DNA from: JAAZKV01 sp041659525
GTDB taxonomy: Archaea > Iainarchaeota > Iainarchaeia > Iainarchaeales > JAAZKV01
Assembly (NCBI GenBank): GCA_041659525.1
Contig: JBAZYC010000001.1
Coordinates: 620,001 to 684,000, forward strand
Reading direction: 5' to 3'
Length of the DNA: 64,000 bases
In this document: piece by piece, positions 8,252 to 16,220 of the stretch
How the letters are laid out: every line of letters begins with the position of its first letter
How positions within the stretch are numbered: position 1 is the stretch's first letter
The notes under the pieces: generated by a model
Told to the model about the DNA's origin: nothing
Database searches by the model: none
Seen by the model: the letters and a program-made list of their open reading frames with translations, nothing else
Translations under genes and position numbers: made by a program

Positions 8252-9061
8252 TTATTTCTTTCCAGCTGGTTTTGCTGGTGCTTGTCCAGCTTTTCCGCTT
8301 CCTGCTGCTGGTGCTTTTCCTGCAGCTTCTGGTTTTGCGCCTGCTGCTGGTGCTCCTTTTGCTCCAGGTGCTGCTGCCGCTCCGGCTGCTGCTGGTGCTC
8401 CTTCTGTTCCTGGAACAACTTCTTCTTTCTTTACTACTACTACTTCTTCTTGTACTTTTGAAGGTAGTGTTCCTAAACTTTTAATATCATTGTGGAATTT
8501 TACTTCTACTTTGCAAGGGAACTTTGCGTTTGCTCTTGACAAAGCTGTTTTTACAATATCTTTTTGTTCTTTCATGCAAAGAATACTAAAAATAGTTTGG
8601 CCTGAATTTACTCTTGCCATTCTTCCAATTGGTACTCCAAATGCTAGTGTCATTCCTTGAGAAACACGATCTGCTCCTGCTCCTTGTGCTTGTTTATTTT
8701 CTCTAATTAAGTGTGATGGGTATACTCTTACTTTCATAAAGTAACCGTCTTTTCCTAAGTCTTTAGTTAATTTTCTATTAACTGTAGATCTTACACTTTC
8801 AATAGCGTTGTCTCTAATATCAATAGATTCTTTTGATAATAATTCAGCAACTGTGTCGTACTTTAGTAATGGGTTACCCATGTTGAATTGTCTAATTTTG
8901 ATTTGTGGTGCTGCTCCAATATAATTCTTTTTTGGAACGTTAATTGCAATTCTAGTGTAAGCTCTTTGTTGTGCCGCTCTTCTTGCGTGTCCGCCTGCTC
9001 CGTTCTTTAATTTTTTCCCTTTTCTTGGACTTCTATAACATTGTGCAGGTCTTAATCCCAT
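8252..9061 (-). CDS. rpl10e: Large-subunit ribosomal protein L10e (uL16) with Ala/Pro-rich tail
   Basis: Structural protein of the 50S subunit near the peptidyl-transferase centre. I set the start at ATG 9061 (MGLRPAQCYRSPRKG) because GGTGA lies five bases upstream; an in-frame earlier start adds ten unsupported residues. Family motifs: MGLRPAxCYR, FNMGN, VRVYPSHLIRENK and QGAGADRVSQGMTLAFG. After about residue 215 the protein continues with some 50 residues of almost only Ala, Pro, Gly and Lys, not part of the usual L10e. The tail is in frame with a strong terminator directly behind, so it is likely real. Confidence 0.95.
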   Translation of the reverse strand: MGLRPAQCYRSPRKGKKLKNGAGGHARRAAQQRAYTRIAINVPKKNYIGAAPQIKIRQFNMGNPLLKYDTVAELLSKESIDIRDNAIESVRSTVNRKLTKDLGKDGYFMKVRVYPSHLIRENKQAQGAGADRVSQGMTLAFGVPIGRMARVNSGQTIFSILCMKEQKDIVKTALSRANAKFPCKVEVKFHNDIKSLGTLPSKVQEEVVVVKKEEVVPGTEGAPAAAGAAAAPGAKGAPAAGAKPEAAGKAPAAGSGKAGQAPAKPAGKK

Positions 9062-9143
9062 TGTACTCACCAGTAAAAAATAACTAAGCAACTAGCTGTT
9101 TATTCACCAAGCTCTTAATCTCAAATAATTGCTCAGGAAAACC

Positions 9144-9151
9144 TTTATAAA
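9144..9151 (-). promoter_or_regulatory. TATA box of the L10e gene
   Basis: TTTATAAA on the minus strand, about 85 bases before the L10e ATG, in a gene-free stretch between divergent genes. It implies a leader of roughly 55-60 bases, consistent with the GGTGA site before the start. Confidence 0.5.
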
Positions 9152-9221
9152 CGTTAAGTTCGGCTCCTAAAGTTAAGCATTTTTATTTTGACTAAGCCCC
9201 CTTCTGTCCCTTCCCGCCAGA

Positions 9222-9231
9222 TATTTAAATA
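9222..9231 (+). promoter_or_regulatory. TATA box of the DMT transporter gene
   Basis: TATTTAAATA lies about 25 bases before the ATG at 9251, the spacing expected for a leaderless transcript. No ribosome-binding site precedes the ATG. Confidence 0.6.
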
Positions 9232-9250
9232 AAAAAAACCTTTTTTTAGT

Positions 9251-10129
9251 ATGGGTTTTGAATTAGTTCTCTTGACTGCTTTTGCGGCTATGATTTGTTG
9301 GGGAATTGGAGATTTTTTAATTCAAAGAACTGTTAGAAAAGTAGGAGATCTTGAGGCCCTTGCTTTTATTGGTTTATTTGGAGGGATAATTTTATTCCCA
9401 TTTGTTTTAAGTGAAATTAATTTGCTTTTTTCTCTTGAAAATTTTTTAGTTTTGTTATTGTTAGCAGTAATTACTTTTGTTGGAGCTATTTTTGCTTTTG
9501 AAGCTTATAAGAAAGGAAAGATTTCTGTTATTGAAGTAATAATTGAACTCGAACTTCCAGTAACAATTTCGCTTGGATTTATTTTTTTTAAAGAAGTTTT
9601 AACTCTTTGGCAAATTTTGCTCATAATTCCTATTTTTGTTGGAATAATTTTAATGGCGGTGGGGGCTGCTTCAAAAAAACCCCATAATCCTTTTGCACGA
9701 ATAGAGAAAGGAGTTTTGTTAGCCTTACTTGCTGCAGTTGGAATGGGTTTAATTAATTCTTTTACTGCGCTTTCTACTCGTCAAGTTTCTCCAATGCTGG
9801 CAATTTGGTTTCCTTTTCTTGCAAGCGCAATAATGTGTTTTTATGTTCTCCATAAACAAGGAAAATTAAGAGACACTTTCACTAATTTTTCAAAATTCAA
9901 ATGGTTAATTATTGGAATGAGTTTGTTTGATACTCTTGCGTGGTTGTTATATGCAATTGCATTAAACACTTATAATGTAGGGGTAATAACTGCAATTACA
10001 GAGAGTTATCCTATAATTGCTCTTATTCTAGGAATAACAATTAACAAAGAAAAAGTAACTCGCCACCAACTCATTGGTGCAGCGTTAGCAATAATTGCAA
10101 GCATACTATTAGCAATGACTCTACTTTAA
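9251..10129 (+). CDS. EamA/DMT-family membrane transporter
   Basis: 292-residue integral membrane protein with ten predicted hydrophobic segments arranged as two similar halves, the standard EamA arrangement (first half from MGFELVLLTAFAAMICWGIG, second half from about residue 155, GVLLALLAAVGMGLINSF). FFKEVLTLWQILLIIPIFVGIILM and the closing segment INKEKVTRHQLIGAALAI are the recurring end-of-repeat motifs of the family. Substrate cannot be read from sequence; DMT members export amino acids, sugars or nucleotides. It is a single gene, leaderless, between L10e and tRNA-Cys. Confidence 0.85.
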   Translation: MGFELVLLTAFAAMICWGIGDFLIQRTVRKVGDLEALAFIGLFGGIILFPFVLSEINLLFSLENFLVLLLLAVITFVGAIFAFEAYKKGKISVIEVIIELELPVTISLGFIFFKEVLTLWQILLIIPIFVGIILMAVGAASKKPHNPFARIEKGVLLALLAAVGMGLINSFTALSTRQVSPMLAIWFPFLASAIMCFYVLHKQGKLRDTFTNFSKFKWLIIGMSLFDTLAWLLYAIALNTYNVGVITAITESYPIIALILGITINKEKVTRHQLIGAALAIIASILLAMTLL

Positions 10130-10145
10130 TTAGAAAATAAGTTTA

Positions 10146-10216
10146 AGCAGGGCAAGGGAGTTGAACCCCTCTAATTCCCTCTGCAGGGGAATGCATAACC
10201 GCTTTGCTAGCCCTGC
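10146..10216 (-). tRNA. tRNA-Cys (GCA)
   Basis: Reverse complement folds as a complete cloverleaf: acceptor GCAGGGC/GCCCTGC, a short D arm, anticodon stem TTCCC/GGGAA around loop CTGCAGA with anticodon GCA, four-base variable region, T arm AGGGG/CCCTT with loop TTCAACT. The discriminator base is U, as expected for cysteine tRNA. CCA is not encoded and no intron is visible. Confidence 0.93.
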
Positions 10217-10257
10217 GATTATATTGAAATAGTCTTCCATTTCTTTTAAAAAACTGC

Positions 10258-11331
10258 TTATTTTTCTAATTTTATCCCAGCTTTTTGGAGTAGTTTTTCC
10301 ATTCTTTTTAGGGTTTCTTTTTTTGTTTCTCCGCGTTTAATTTTTTCTTTAAAAAAGTAGTATCTTCTTAGTATCTCCGCGCGTGCTGCTTCAGTTACGA
10401 TTTCGTCATTAATTATTCCCTGTTTTGCATAATTGATTCCCATATCAGTGGGGGATTTGTATTTGTGCATAAAGTTGTTTTTTGGAACAAATTGGGAAAT
10501 AATTTTTTTAAGTAAAACAAAATTCTCTATATCTCTATTATAGTTCACAGATTTTACTCCATAAGATTTTTCATGTAGTGTATCATGCATATTTCTATCT
10601 CCAAGGTCCGCAGTTGCTGCTTCGTAAGCAATATTCACTGGGTGGGTTATGGGTAAGTTCCAAATAGGAAAAGTTTCCCACTTTGCATATCCTGAATTTA
10701 TTCCTAATTTGTCATCTCCATACACTTGGGACATACATAAAAACATTTTTCCGCTTCCAGCCCCAGCGCCAGTAACTACTACAATTGGTCTAGTGGTTTT
10801 GATGTGTTCTTGAGATTCAAATCCTTTTTCTCCAAATACTTTTTTCAAATTATTTGGATAACCATTAATTTCTTTTGTAAAAAATACTTTTCGCCCATGT
10901 TTTTCTTGTTCTTCCTTAAACTTAATTGCTTTTTTTTCTCCATTAAATCTATTAATTGCAATTCCTAGTACCTTTATTCCGTTTCTTTTCAAAACGTGCG
11001 TTTCTTTTAGAGCTAATTTATCAAGAGTAAGTCCAGTGTCACTCCAAGTGTTTTGTTTTTCTAGTTCTTGAGCGTTAATGCAATAAATTACTTCTATTTT
11101 GTTTCGCATTCTTCGTAAGAGTTTGATTTTGTTTTTTCCATCATAACCAGGGAGTACCCGAGAGGCATGTCCATCAAATAATAATTTTCCGCCAAGTTCC
11201 AAATAGAGTTTTGAAAACTTAGAGCATCTTTCAAGAATTGCTTTTGATTGGGCACGAAAGTATTTTTTATTATCAAAGCCCCTGGAATCTTTAGATTCTT
11301 TAGGGTTATTGAAGCCAATTTCCGAAGTCAA
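10258..11331 (-). CDS. DUF1846 family protein, short form
   Basis: Conserved protein of unknown biochemical role. Recognisable family blocks in order: RGFDNKKYFRAQSKAILER (residues 17-35), LYLELGGKLLFDGHASRVLPGY, VVVTGAGAGSGKMFLCMSQ with a P-loop-like glycine run, and YAKWETFPIWNLPITHPVNIAYEAATADLGD. The usual DUF1846 protein is near 490-500 residues; this one is 357 and ends soon after NYNRDIENF, so the C-terminal third is lost or divergent. The only start that includes the family N-terminus is TTG at 11331, preceded by a GTGAG element. It is flanked by tRNA-Cys and copA without an evident functional link. Confidence 0.85.
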   Translation of the reverse strand: MTSEIGFNNPKESKDSRGFDNKKYFRAQSKAILERCSKFSKLYLELGGKLLFDGHASRVLPGYDGKNKIKLLRRMRNKIEVIYCINAQELEKQNTWSDTGLTLDKLALKETHVLKRNGIKVLGIAINRFNGEKKAIKFKEEQEKHGRKVFFTKEINGYPNNLKKVFGEKGFESQEHIKTTRPIVVVTGAGAGSGKMFLCMSQVYGDDKLGINSGYAKWETFPIWNLPITHPVNIAYEAATADLGDRNMHDTLHEKSYGVKSVNYNRDIENFVLLKKIISQFVPKNNFMHKYKSPTDMGINYAKQGIINDEIVTEAARAEILRRYYFFKEKIKRGETKKETLKRMEKLLQKAGIKLEK

Positions 11332-11394
11332 GTTCTCACAACAGGATTAAAGGTTTTTTTGATTAATAAATCTTGCTTGTGTGATTTTTTGAAG

Positions 11395-13593
11395 TTATAT
11401 TTTTTTTCTCTTCAATAGCAAAGAATTAGTAACAACACTTACTGAACTTAGTGCCATTGCTCCGCCAGCAATTATTGGAGATAAGAGTATTCCAAAGGAG
11501 AAGTATAAAGCTCCCGCTGCGATTGGTATTCCTATTACGTTGTAAAATAGCGCCCAGAACATATTTTGTTTTATTTTTCCTATTGTTACTTTGCTTAGTT
11601 TGATTGCGCGTGCCACATCAGTTAGATTATTTTGCATTAGTACTATGTTTCCTACTTCCATTGCCACATCTGTTCCTGAACCCATTGCTATTCCAATATC
11701 AGCTATTGCAAGTGCGGGAGCATCGTTTATCCCGTCTCCAACCATTGCAACTTTGTATTTTCCATTTTCTTGGAGTTTTTTAACATAATTTGCTTTTTCT
11801 TCTGGTAAAACGCTAGCAAAAATATTTTTTATTCCAGCTTGAGTTGCAATTGCTTTTGCAGTTCTTTCATTATCCCCTGTGATCATATAAACTGTGATTC
11901 CTAATTTTTCTAAAGCACTAATCGCTTCTTTACTAGTTTTTTTTATTTCGTCAGCTGCAGCCACCATTCCTATTAATTGCTTTGAATCAGAAAGTAGCAT
12001 TACTGTTTTTCCTTCTTCTTCCATTTTCTCCATTTTGACTTTCGCATTTGAAATATTTATTTTTTCTTTTAACATTAGTTTAGTATTTCCTAAGAAATAT
12101 TTTTTTCCATTTAATTCAGCGGTAATTCCATGCCCAGGAATTGCTTTAAAGTTTTTAACATTAATAAGTTTTATTTTTTCTTGTTTTGCTTTTTCAACTA
12201 TTGCATCAGCTAGTGGGTGTTCGCTTCCTTTTTCTAAACTTGCAGCAATTTCAAGTACTTTATTCTCACTAATTTTTCCTAGTTGAATAACATTAGTTAC
12301 CTCTGGAATTCCTTTTGTAATAGTTCCTGTTTTATCAAAGATTACAAATTTTAATTTGTGAGCAGTTTCTAGTGCATCTCCTCCTTTAATGAGGATTCCA
12401 CTTTTTGCACCCATTCCTGTTCCAACCATTATAGCAGTAGGGGTAGCAAGTCCTAGTGCGCAAGGGCAAGCAATAACTAAAACAGCAATACTTGTTAGTA
12501 ATGCGAAAGAAAGTCCCATGTTAAACACATAGTACCAAATCAAGAAAGTGGTTATTGAAATCAAAATTACTACTGGTACAAATATTCCTGAAATAGTATC
12601 AGCGTATCTTTGAATTGGTGCTTTTTTTCCCTGAGCATCGTCAATTAATTTAATTATGTGTGCAAGCGTAGTATTCTCTCCTATTTTTGTTGCTTTGAAA
12701 GTAAATGTTCCGTGTTTGTTTATTGTTCCACCAGTAACACTATCCCCAATTTTCTTTTCAATTGGAATACTTTCTCCAGTAATCATGCTTTCATCAATTG
12801 AAGAATATCCTTCGAGGATGATTCCATCTACTGGAATTCTTTCACCAGGTTTAACTAAAATAATTTCTCCTAATTTAATATCATCTACTGGAATTTCTAT
12901 TTCTTTTCTATTTCTTATTACAATAGCAGTTTTTGGGGCTAAGTTCATTAGTTTTTTTATTGCATCAGTGGTTTTGTTTTTTGCAATTGCTTCAAGCCAT
13001 TTACCTAAAACAACAAGCGTAATTAGTATAGCACTTGTTTCAAAGTATTGGCTTCCCATTGGGTTGAATAAAAAATTATAAACGCTCATCAAATAAGCAG
13101 CGCTTGTTCCAACTGCAATTAAAGTATCCATGCTTGCGGTTTTGTTTTTTAGTGCATTATAAGCTCCTAAGTAGAATTGTTTTCCTACAATGAATTGCAC
13201 AGGAGTAGCTAAAACGAATAAAATAAATGGTAAATAAGGAATTTCTACTCCAAGGGGCATTAGCACCATTCCTAGGATGAATAAAGGTAAAGAGAAAGCA
13301 AAACTAAAAAAGAAAGTATTTTTTATTGAGTTTAGTTCTTCTTGTTGAATTTTGTTTTGTTTCTCAGGGGTCATTGTTTGGGTAAGAACTGTTGCTCCAT
13401 ATCCAGCGTTTTTCACTGCCGAAACTAAATCAGTTTCTTTTAGTTTAGAATCATCGTACTCTATTGTTGCTTTTGAGGTTGCAAAATTAACATTAGCTTC
13501 TTTTACCCCATTTACTTTTTTAGTAACTTTTTCTATTGTTATTGCGCAATTTGCACAGTGCATGTTGCTTACCTGTAGTGTAACTTTTTTCAT
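11395..13593 (-). CDS. copA: Copper-exporting P1B-type ATPase CopA
   Basis: Pumps Cu(I) out across the membrane at the cost of ATP. From N-terminus: one heavy-metal-associated domain with MHCANC (Cys13, Cys16), two leader helices, transmembrane region, actuator motif TGE (MITGESIPIEK), the metal-binding CPCALGLATP in helix 6, phosphorylation motif DKTGTIT, SEHPLADAI nucleotide-binding histidine, and GDGINDAPAL. I chose ATG 13593 because GGTGA lies five bases before it; an upstream in-frame ATG is part of that ribosome site. It follows the HMA membrane-protein gene with a 51-base gap, so both are likely one copper-responsive operon. Confidence 0.95.
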   Translation of the reverse strand: MKKVTLQVSNMHCANCAITIEKVTKKVNGVKEANVNFATSKATIEYDDSKLKETDLVSAVKNAGYGATVLTQTMTPEKQNKIQQEELNSIKNTFFFSFAFSLPLFILGMVLMPLGVEIPYLPFILFVLATPVQFIVGKQFYLGAYNALKNKTASMDTLIAVGTSAAYLMSVYNFLFNPMGSQYFETSAILITLVVLGKWLEAIAKNKTTDAIKKLMNLAPKTAIVIRNRKEIEIPVDDIKLGEIILVKPGERIPVDGIILEGYSSIDESMITGESIPIEKKIGDSVTGGTINKHGTFTFKATKIGENTTLAHIIKLIDDAQGKKAPIQRYADTISGIFVPVVILISITTFLIWYYVFNMGLSFALLTSIAVLVIACPCALGLATPTAIMVGTGMGAKSGILIKGGDALETAHKLKFVIFDKTGTITKGIPEVTNVIQLGKISENKVLEIAASLEKGSEHPLADAIVEKAKQEKIKLINVKNFKAIPGHGITAELNGKKYFLGNTKLMLKEKINISNAKVKMEKMEEEGKTVMLLSDSKQLIGMVAAADEIKKTSKEAISALEKLGITVYMITGDNERTAKAIATQAGIKNIFASVLPEEKANYVKKLQENGKYKVAMVGDGINDAPALAIADIGIAMGSGTDVAMEVGNIVLMQNNLTDVARAIKLSKVTIGKIKQNMFWALFYNVIGIPIAAGALYFSFGILLSPIIAGGAMALSSVSVVTNSLLLKRKKI

Positions 13594-13644
13594 TTTGCTC
13601 ACCATAGTCCTATTTGCATTTTGTTTTATTCTTAACTATTAGGG

Positions 13645-14514
13645 CTACTCCTTTAAAGTAGCGGGATAGTCTTTGAATATTTCTGCTCCAAGAATTTTTT
13701 GTGCAGTTGTTTTTTTTGGATCAAAATTTACTTTGAAGGTATTCCAACTTGGACTGCTAATTGAAGTTACTCCTGCTATTTTTTTTAGTTCAGAAACAAT
13801 TAGAGGGGTGTGTCCTGCGCAAGGGATTTGAACCTCAATAGTTATTGATTGCAGGGAATTATTTTGTATTGTTAATGAATTTGTTCCAGTAAGGTTATTT
13901 TGTGAAACAAGTTGGGGTGAAGATGATAATTGGTCACTTCCAAAACTAGCACTAGTTAGCATTGGGAATATTACAAACAAGAACAGTAAACTCACTCCTA
14001 TTGTTGTTCCATACAGTGCTGCTAAGTAACCTTTCTTTTTCTTTATTCCTTTTACTGAGAGTAATTCATTTTTCTTAAGGTAAAACGCAGATGAAATTGT
14101 TGCAAATACTAAAGACAACCCTATTAGTCCGTAGAAGAACATTGAGTTTTTTAGTAGAGGTTTGAATAGTTCTGCTGCAAAAGTTACTCCTAGGATTGAA
14201 GCGATTAGAAAACCAATGCATCCTATGTGGGGAATTAATCCGTAGAGTATTCCTTGGAAAATTGTTTTCTTTGTTTCAGAGTTTTTGCCAGCTGTTTGAG
14301 TTTCTCCTTTAATAGAATAACCTGTTTCTCTTATTTTATTTTTAATTAATTTTTCACTAGCATGATTTGGATCAAAAGTTACTTTTACCAAGTCATCCGC
14401 AAGTATTGTCTTTGCTTCTTTTATCCCTTTCATTTCATTAAGGGCTTTATCTATTTTGTCTGAGCAATTTTTGCAACTCATTCCCTCTACCTTGATTTCA
14501 ATTGTTTTCATCAT
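13645..14514 (-). CDS. HMA-domain membrane protein, probable copper/mercury handling
   Basis: 289 residues from ATG 14514, chosen because GGTGA lies four bases upstream. N-terminal heavy-metal-associated domain with GMSCKNC (residues 11-17), then four hydrophobic segments (the first containing ILYGLIPHIGCIGFLIASI), a Ser/Asn/Gln-rich linker, and a second ferredoxin-like domain where the metal motif has become IPCAGHTPLI, so Cys and His but no CxxC. The layout recalls MerT-like uptake proteins joined to metal chaperone domains, though the exact family is not certain. It is the first gene of the unit leading to copA and faces a membrane-anchored regulator across 122 bases. Confidence 0.7.
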   Translation of the reverse strand: MMKTIEIKVEGMSCKNCSDKIDKALNEMKGIKEAKTILADDLVKVTFDPNHASEKLIKNKIRETGYSIKGETQTAGKNSETKKTIFQGILYGLIPHIGCIGFLIASILGVTFAAELFKPLLKNSMFFYGLIGLSLVFATISSAFYLKKNELLSVKGIKKKKGYLAALYGTTIGVSLLFLFVIFPMLTSASFGSDQLSSSPQLVSQNNLTGTNSLTIQNNSLQSITIEVQIPCAGHTPLIVSELKKIAGVTSISSPSWNTFKVNFDPKKTTAQKILGAEIFKDYPATLKE

Positions 14515-14523
14515 CACTTCACC

Positions 14524-14567
14524 ATACATATTGGTGCTGAAACCATACATATGGGTTAGTGAAACCA
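14524..14567. promoter_or_regulatory. Repeated palindromic half-sites between the copper genes and the regulator
   Basis: Two copies of ACCATACATAT occur about 20 bases apart (near 14521 and 14543). One is part of CACCA-7-TGGTG, the other of the palindrome CCATACATATGG. They fall in the leader of the HMA gene, so they could be an operator for copper-dependent control. No binding protein can be assigned from sequence. Confidence 0.35.
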
Positions 14568-14607
14568 TTGGCTCAAGTCGAAAATTGGTCTTTTTTCTCA
14601 CATAATG

Positions 14608-14617
14608 TTAAAAACCG
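14608..14617. promoter_or_regulatory. Overlapping TATA boxes for divergent copper genes
   Basis: GTTAAAAACC reads as a TTAAAAA box 22-28 bases before the regulator ATG at 14637 (leaderless) and as GGTTTTTAAC in the other direction toward the HMA gene, which would have a leader carrying the palindromic repeats and its GGTGA site. Confidence 0.45.
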
Positions 14618-14636
14618 TTTAGTTGGTTAGTTCTTC

Positions 14637-15158
14637 ATGGACGTTAAATTTGATCTTTCTAATAAGAAAACCATTGCGGGTTTGATTATTCTTGTTTGCA
14701 TAGTTGCTCTAATTTTTTATTCACCTAATATTGTTTCTCTTACAAACCCTACTGTTTGTACTATTGATGGGGTTTGTCAGCACGAGGAGAGAGTGCATTT
14801 ACTTACTGAACTTATTCCGGTTTTCATTTCAATTGGAATCCTAATTGGAGTAGCTGTTTTCTTCTTCATGAGTTCTAGACTTGAGAACAAAGAAAAGGAT
14901 TTGAGTAAGGTTACTGATACTCTTGTTCAATTTCTAAATAAGGATGAGAAACTTGTTGTTCAAAAACTAATTGAAAACGATGGGAAAGTTCTCCAAGCTG
15001 AGGTTTCTCGAATAGAAGGAATAGGAAAAGTAAAGAGCCATAGAATTATTCAACGCCTTGTAGATAGAGGGGTAATTGAAGTTGAGGGCTTTGGTAAAAC
15101 TAATATTATTAAACTTAACAAAGGGATCAAAGACGTTTTGCTTGGAGCAAAGAAATAG
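14637..15158 (+). CDS. Membrane-anchored winged-helix regulator (COG2512-like), candidate metal sensor
   Basis: 173 residues: transmembrane helix about 12-29, a short loop, second helix about 58-79, a linker rich in charged residues, and a C-terminal winged-helix domain (about 98-165) of the kind seen in archaeal membrane-bound regulators. The loop between the helices holds Cys41, Cys47, His49 and His54, a plausible metal site facing outward. It starts 122 bases from the divergent HMA/copA unit, so control of copper export by direct membrane sensing is a reasonable inference. The last codons and stop are part of a palindromic repeat array. Confidence 0.75.
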   Translation: MDVKFDLSNKKTIAGLIILVCIVALIFYSPNIVSLTNPTVCTIDGVCQHEERVHLLTELIPVFISIGILIGVAVFFFMSSRLENKEKDLSKVTDTLVQFLNKDEKLVVQKLIENDGKVLQAEVSRIEGIGKVKSHRIIQRLVDRGVIEVEGFGKTNIIKLNKGIKDVLLGAKK

Positions 15159-15225
15159 TTGCTCCTCGGAGCAAAAAAGTAAACTTGCTCCTTGGAGCAA
15201 AGAAATAGTTGCTCCTAGGGGGCAA
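15138..15225. repeat. Tandem palindromes of the TTGCTCC-NN-GGAGCAA type
   Basis: Four related units: TTGCTTGGAGCAA (15138-15150, inside the gene end), TTGCTCCTCGGAGCAA (15159-15174), TTGCTCCTTGGAGCAA (15185-15200) and a decayed copy at 15209-15225. Units are 21-26 bases apart, joined by AAAGAAATAG- or AAAAAGTAA-like linkers. A 26-base stretch starting at 15141 recurs exactly at 15191. The regulator's stop TAG lies in the loop between GGAGCAA (15144-15150) and TTGCTCC (15159-15165). Confidence 0.85.
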
Positions 15226-15323
15226 AGAAGTAATTTGTTTTGCTTTAATTTAGTTTCTTTTGTTTTTCTAAATTTTCCTCTAATTCGCTTGTTTTAAATC
15301 TGTTTCTTTAACTAAAGTATTTT

Positions 15324-16166
15324 ATGTTTGAGCCTAATTGTGTGGTAGTTTTGCCTTTTAGTGAGATTGCTATTAAGGGGGTTCAGGTTCGTTCTTTTAT
15401 TGAAAAAAGATTGAAAAAAAACATGACTGATTATTTTGAACACTATAAAGTTCCTTGTGAAAAAATCATTCATTATTCAGGGAGAATGATTGTTCAATCA
15501 ACTGAACCAAAAAAAGTAGTGGAAGCACTAAGAAATTGTTTTGGGATAAATTTGTTATTTTTAGCTCGAGAAGAAAGATTTGGTGACCTTGAAGAGCTAG
15601 CTACAATTGGGGCTAGTTTGTGCAAGGATTCTTTCAAAGAAGGAAATTTTGCGGTTAGGGGAAAGAGTTTTTCAAAAGGGTTTTCTTCAAAAAAATTAGA
15701 AGAAACTATTGGGGGAAAAATATTAGATAATGCTCCTAATTTAAAAGTAAAATTAAAAAATCCTGAAAAAGAATTTTATTGCATCTCTTTTGAAAAAAAA
15801 GCTTATTTTTATTTCGAGCCAATTAAAGTGGCTAGTGGAATGCCTGTTGGTTCGCAAGGACGAGCCGCTTTGTTAGTTACAACTGAATCCAAACAAAAAG
15901 AGGTTTTGCTACTTGGAAAGCACTTGTTGAAAATGGGTTGTACTATCGCGATTGTGACTAGTGAAAAAGAGCTTTTCTTTGATTCGAGTTCGCTTGAAGA
16001 ATTTAATTGCTTTAAATCCATAAAAGTTTATTCCCTCGCTGAAGCAAAAGAGCTTTACCAAAAACAAGATATTAGAGCATTTTTCTCTAGCGCAGTTACT
16101 CTTTCTCAAATTAAAAAAGATTCTAGAGTAGTGGGATTCAAAGTATTCGCTCCTTTGCTTTTCTAA
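15324..16166 (+). CDS. ThiI-like THUMP protein with a decayed PP-loop domain
   Basis: 280 residues. The first about 170 match the N-terminal ferredoxin-like plus THUMP part of ThiI, the tRNA 4-thiouridine synthase (early SEIAIKGVQVRSFIEKRL, then AVRGKSFSKGFSSKKLEETIG, where the tRNA 3' end is bound). From about residue 172 (MPVGSQGRAALLV) the chain aligns with the start of the ThiI PP-loop domain, but the ATP motif SGGIDS is replaced by TTESKQ, so ATP cannot be used as in ThiI, and the protein ends early. A separate intact ThiI PP-loop protein is encoded at 28560-29228. This protein probably supplies tRNA binding. Confidence 0.8.
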   Translation: MFEPNCVVVLPFSEIAIKGVQVRSFIEKRLKKNMTDYFEHYKVPCEKIIHYSGRMIVQSTEPKKVVEALRNCFGINLLFLAREERFGDLEELATIGASLCKDSFKEGNFAVRGKSFSKGFSSKKLEETIGGKILDNAPNLKVKLKNPEKEFYCISFEKKAYFYFEPIKVASGMPVGSQGRAALLVTTESKQKEVLLLGKHLLKMGCTIAIVTSEKELFFDSSSLEEFNCFKSIKVYSLAEAKELYQKQDIRAFFSSAVTLSQIKKDSRVVGFKVFAPLLF

Positions 16167-16220
16167 CCCATTTTAATTTAGTGTAGAAGTAATTTAATTC
16201 TTTTGAACCTAAGTATTAGT

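Noticed and set aside
8223..8660. 145-codon plus-strand frame rich in Ala/Pro
   Set aside because: It is the complement of the Ala/Pro tail of L10e and has no start signals.
14515..14601. 29-residue N-terminal extension of the HMA membrane protein
   Set aside because: It spans the palindromic repeats and the GGTGA site, so it is leader sequence rather than coding.
15138..15225. Possible CRISPR array
   Set aside because: Units are palindromic, contiguous or separated by about 8-10 similar bases, and there are no unique spacers of 30-40 bases. No cas genes are in the window.
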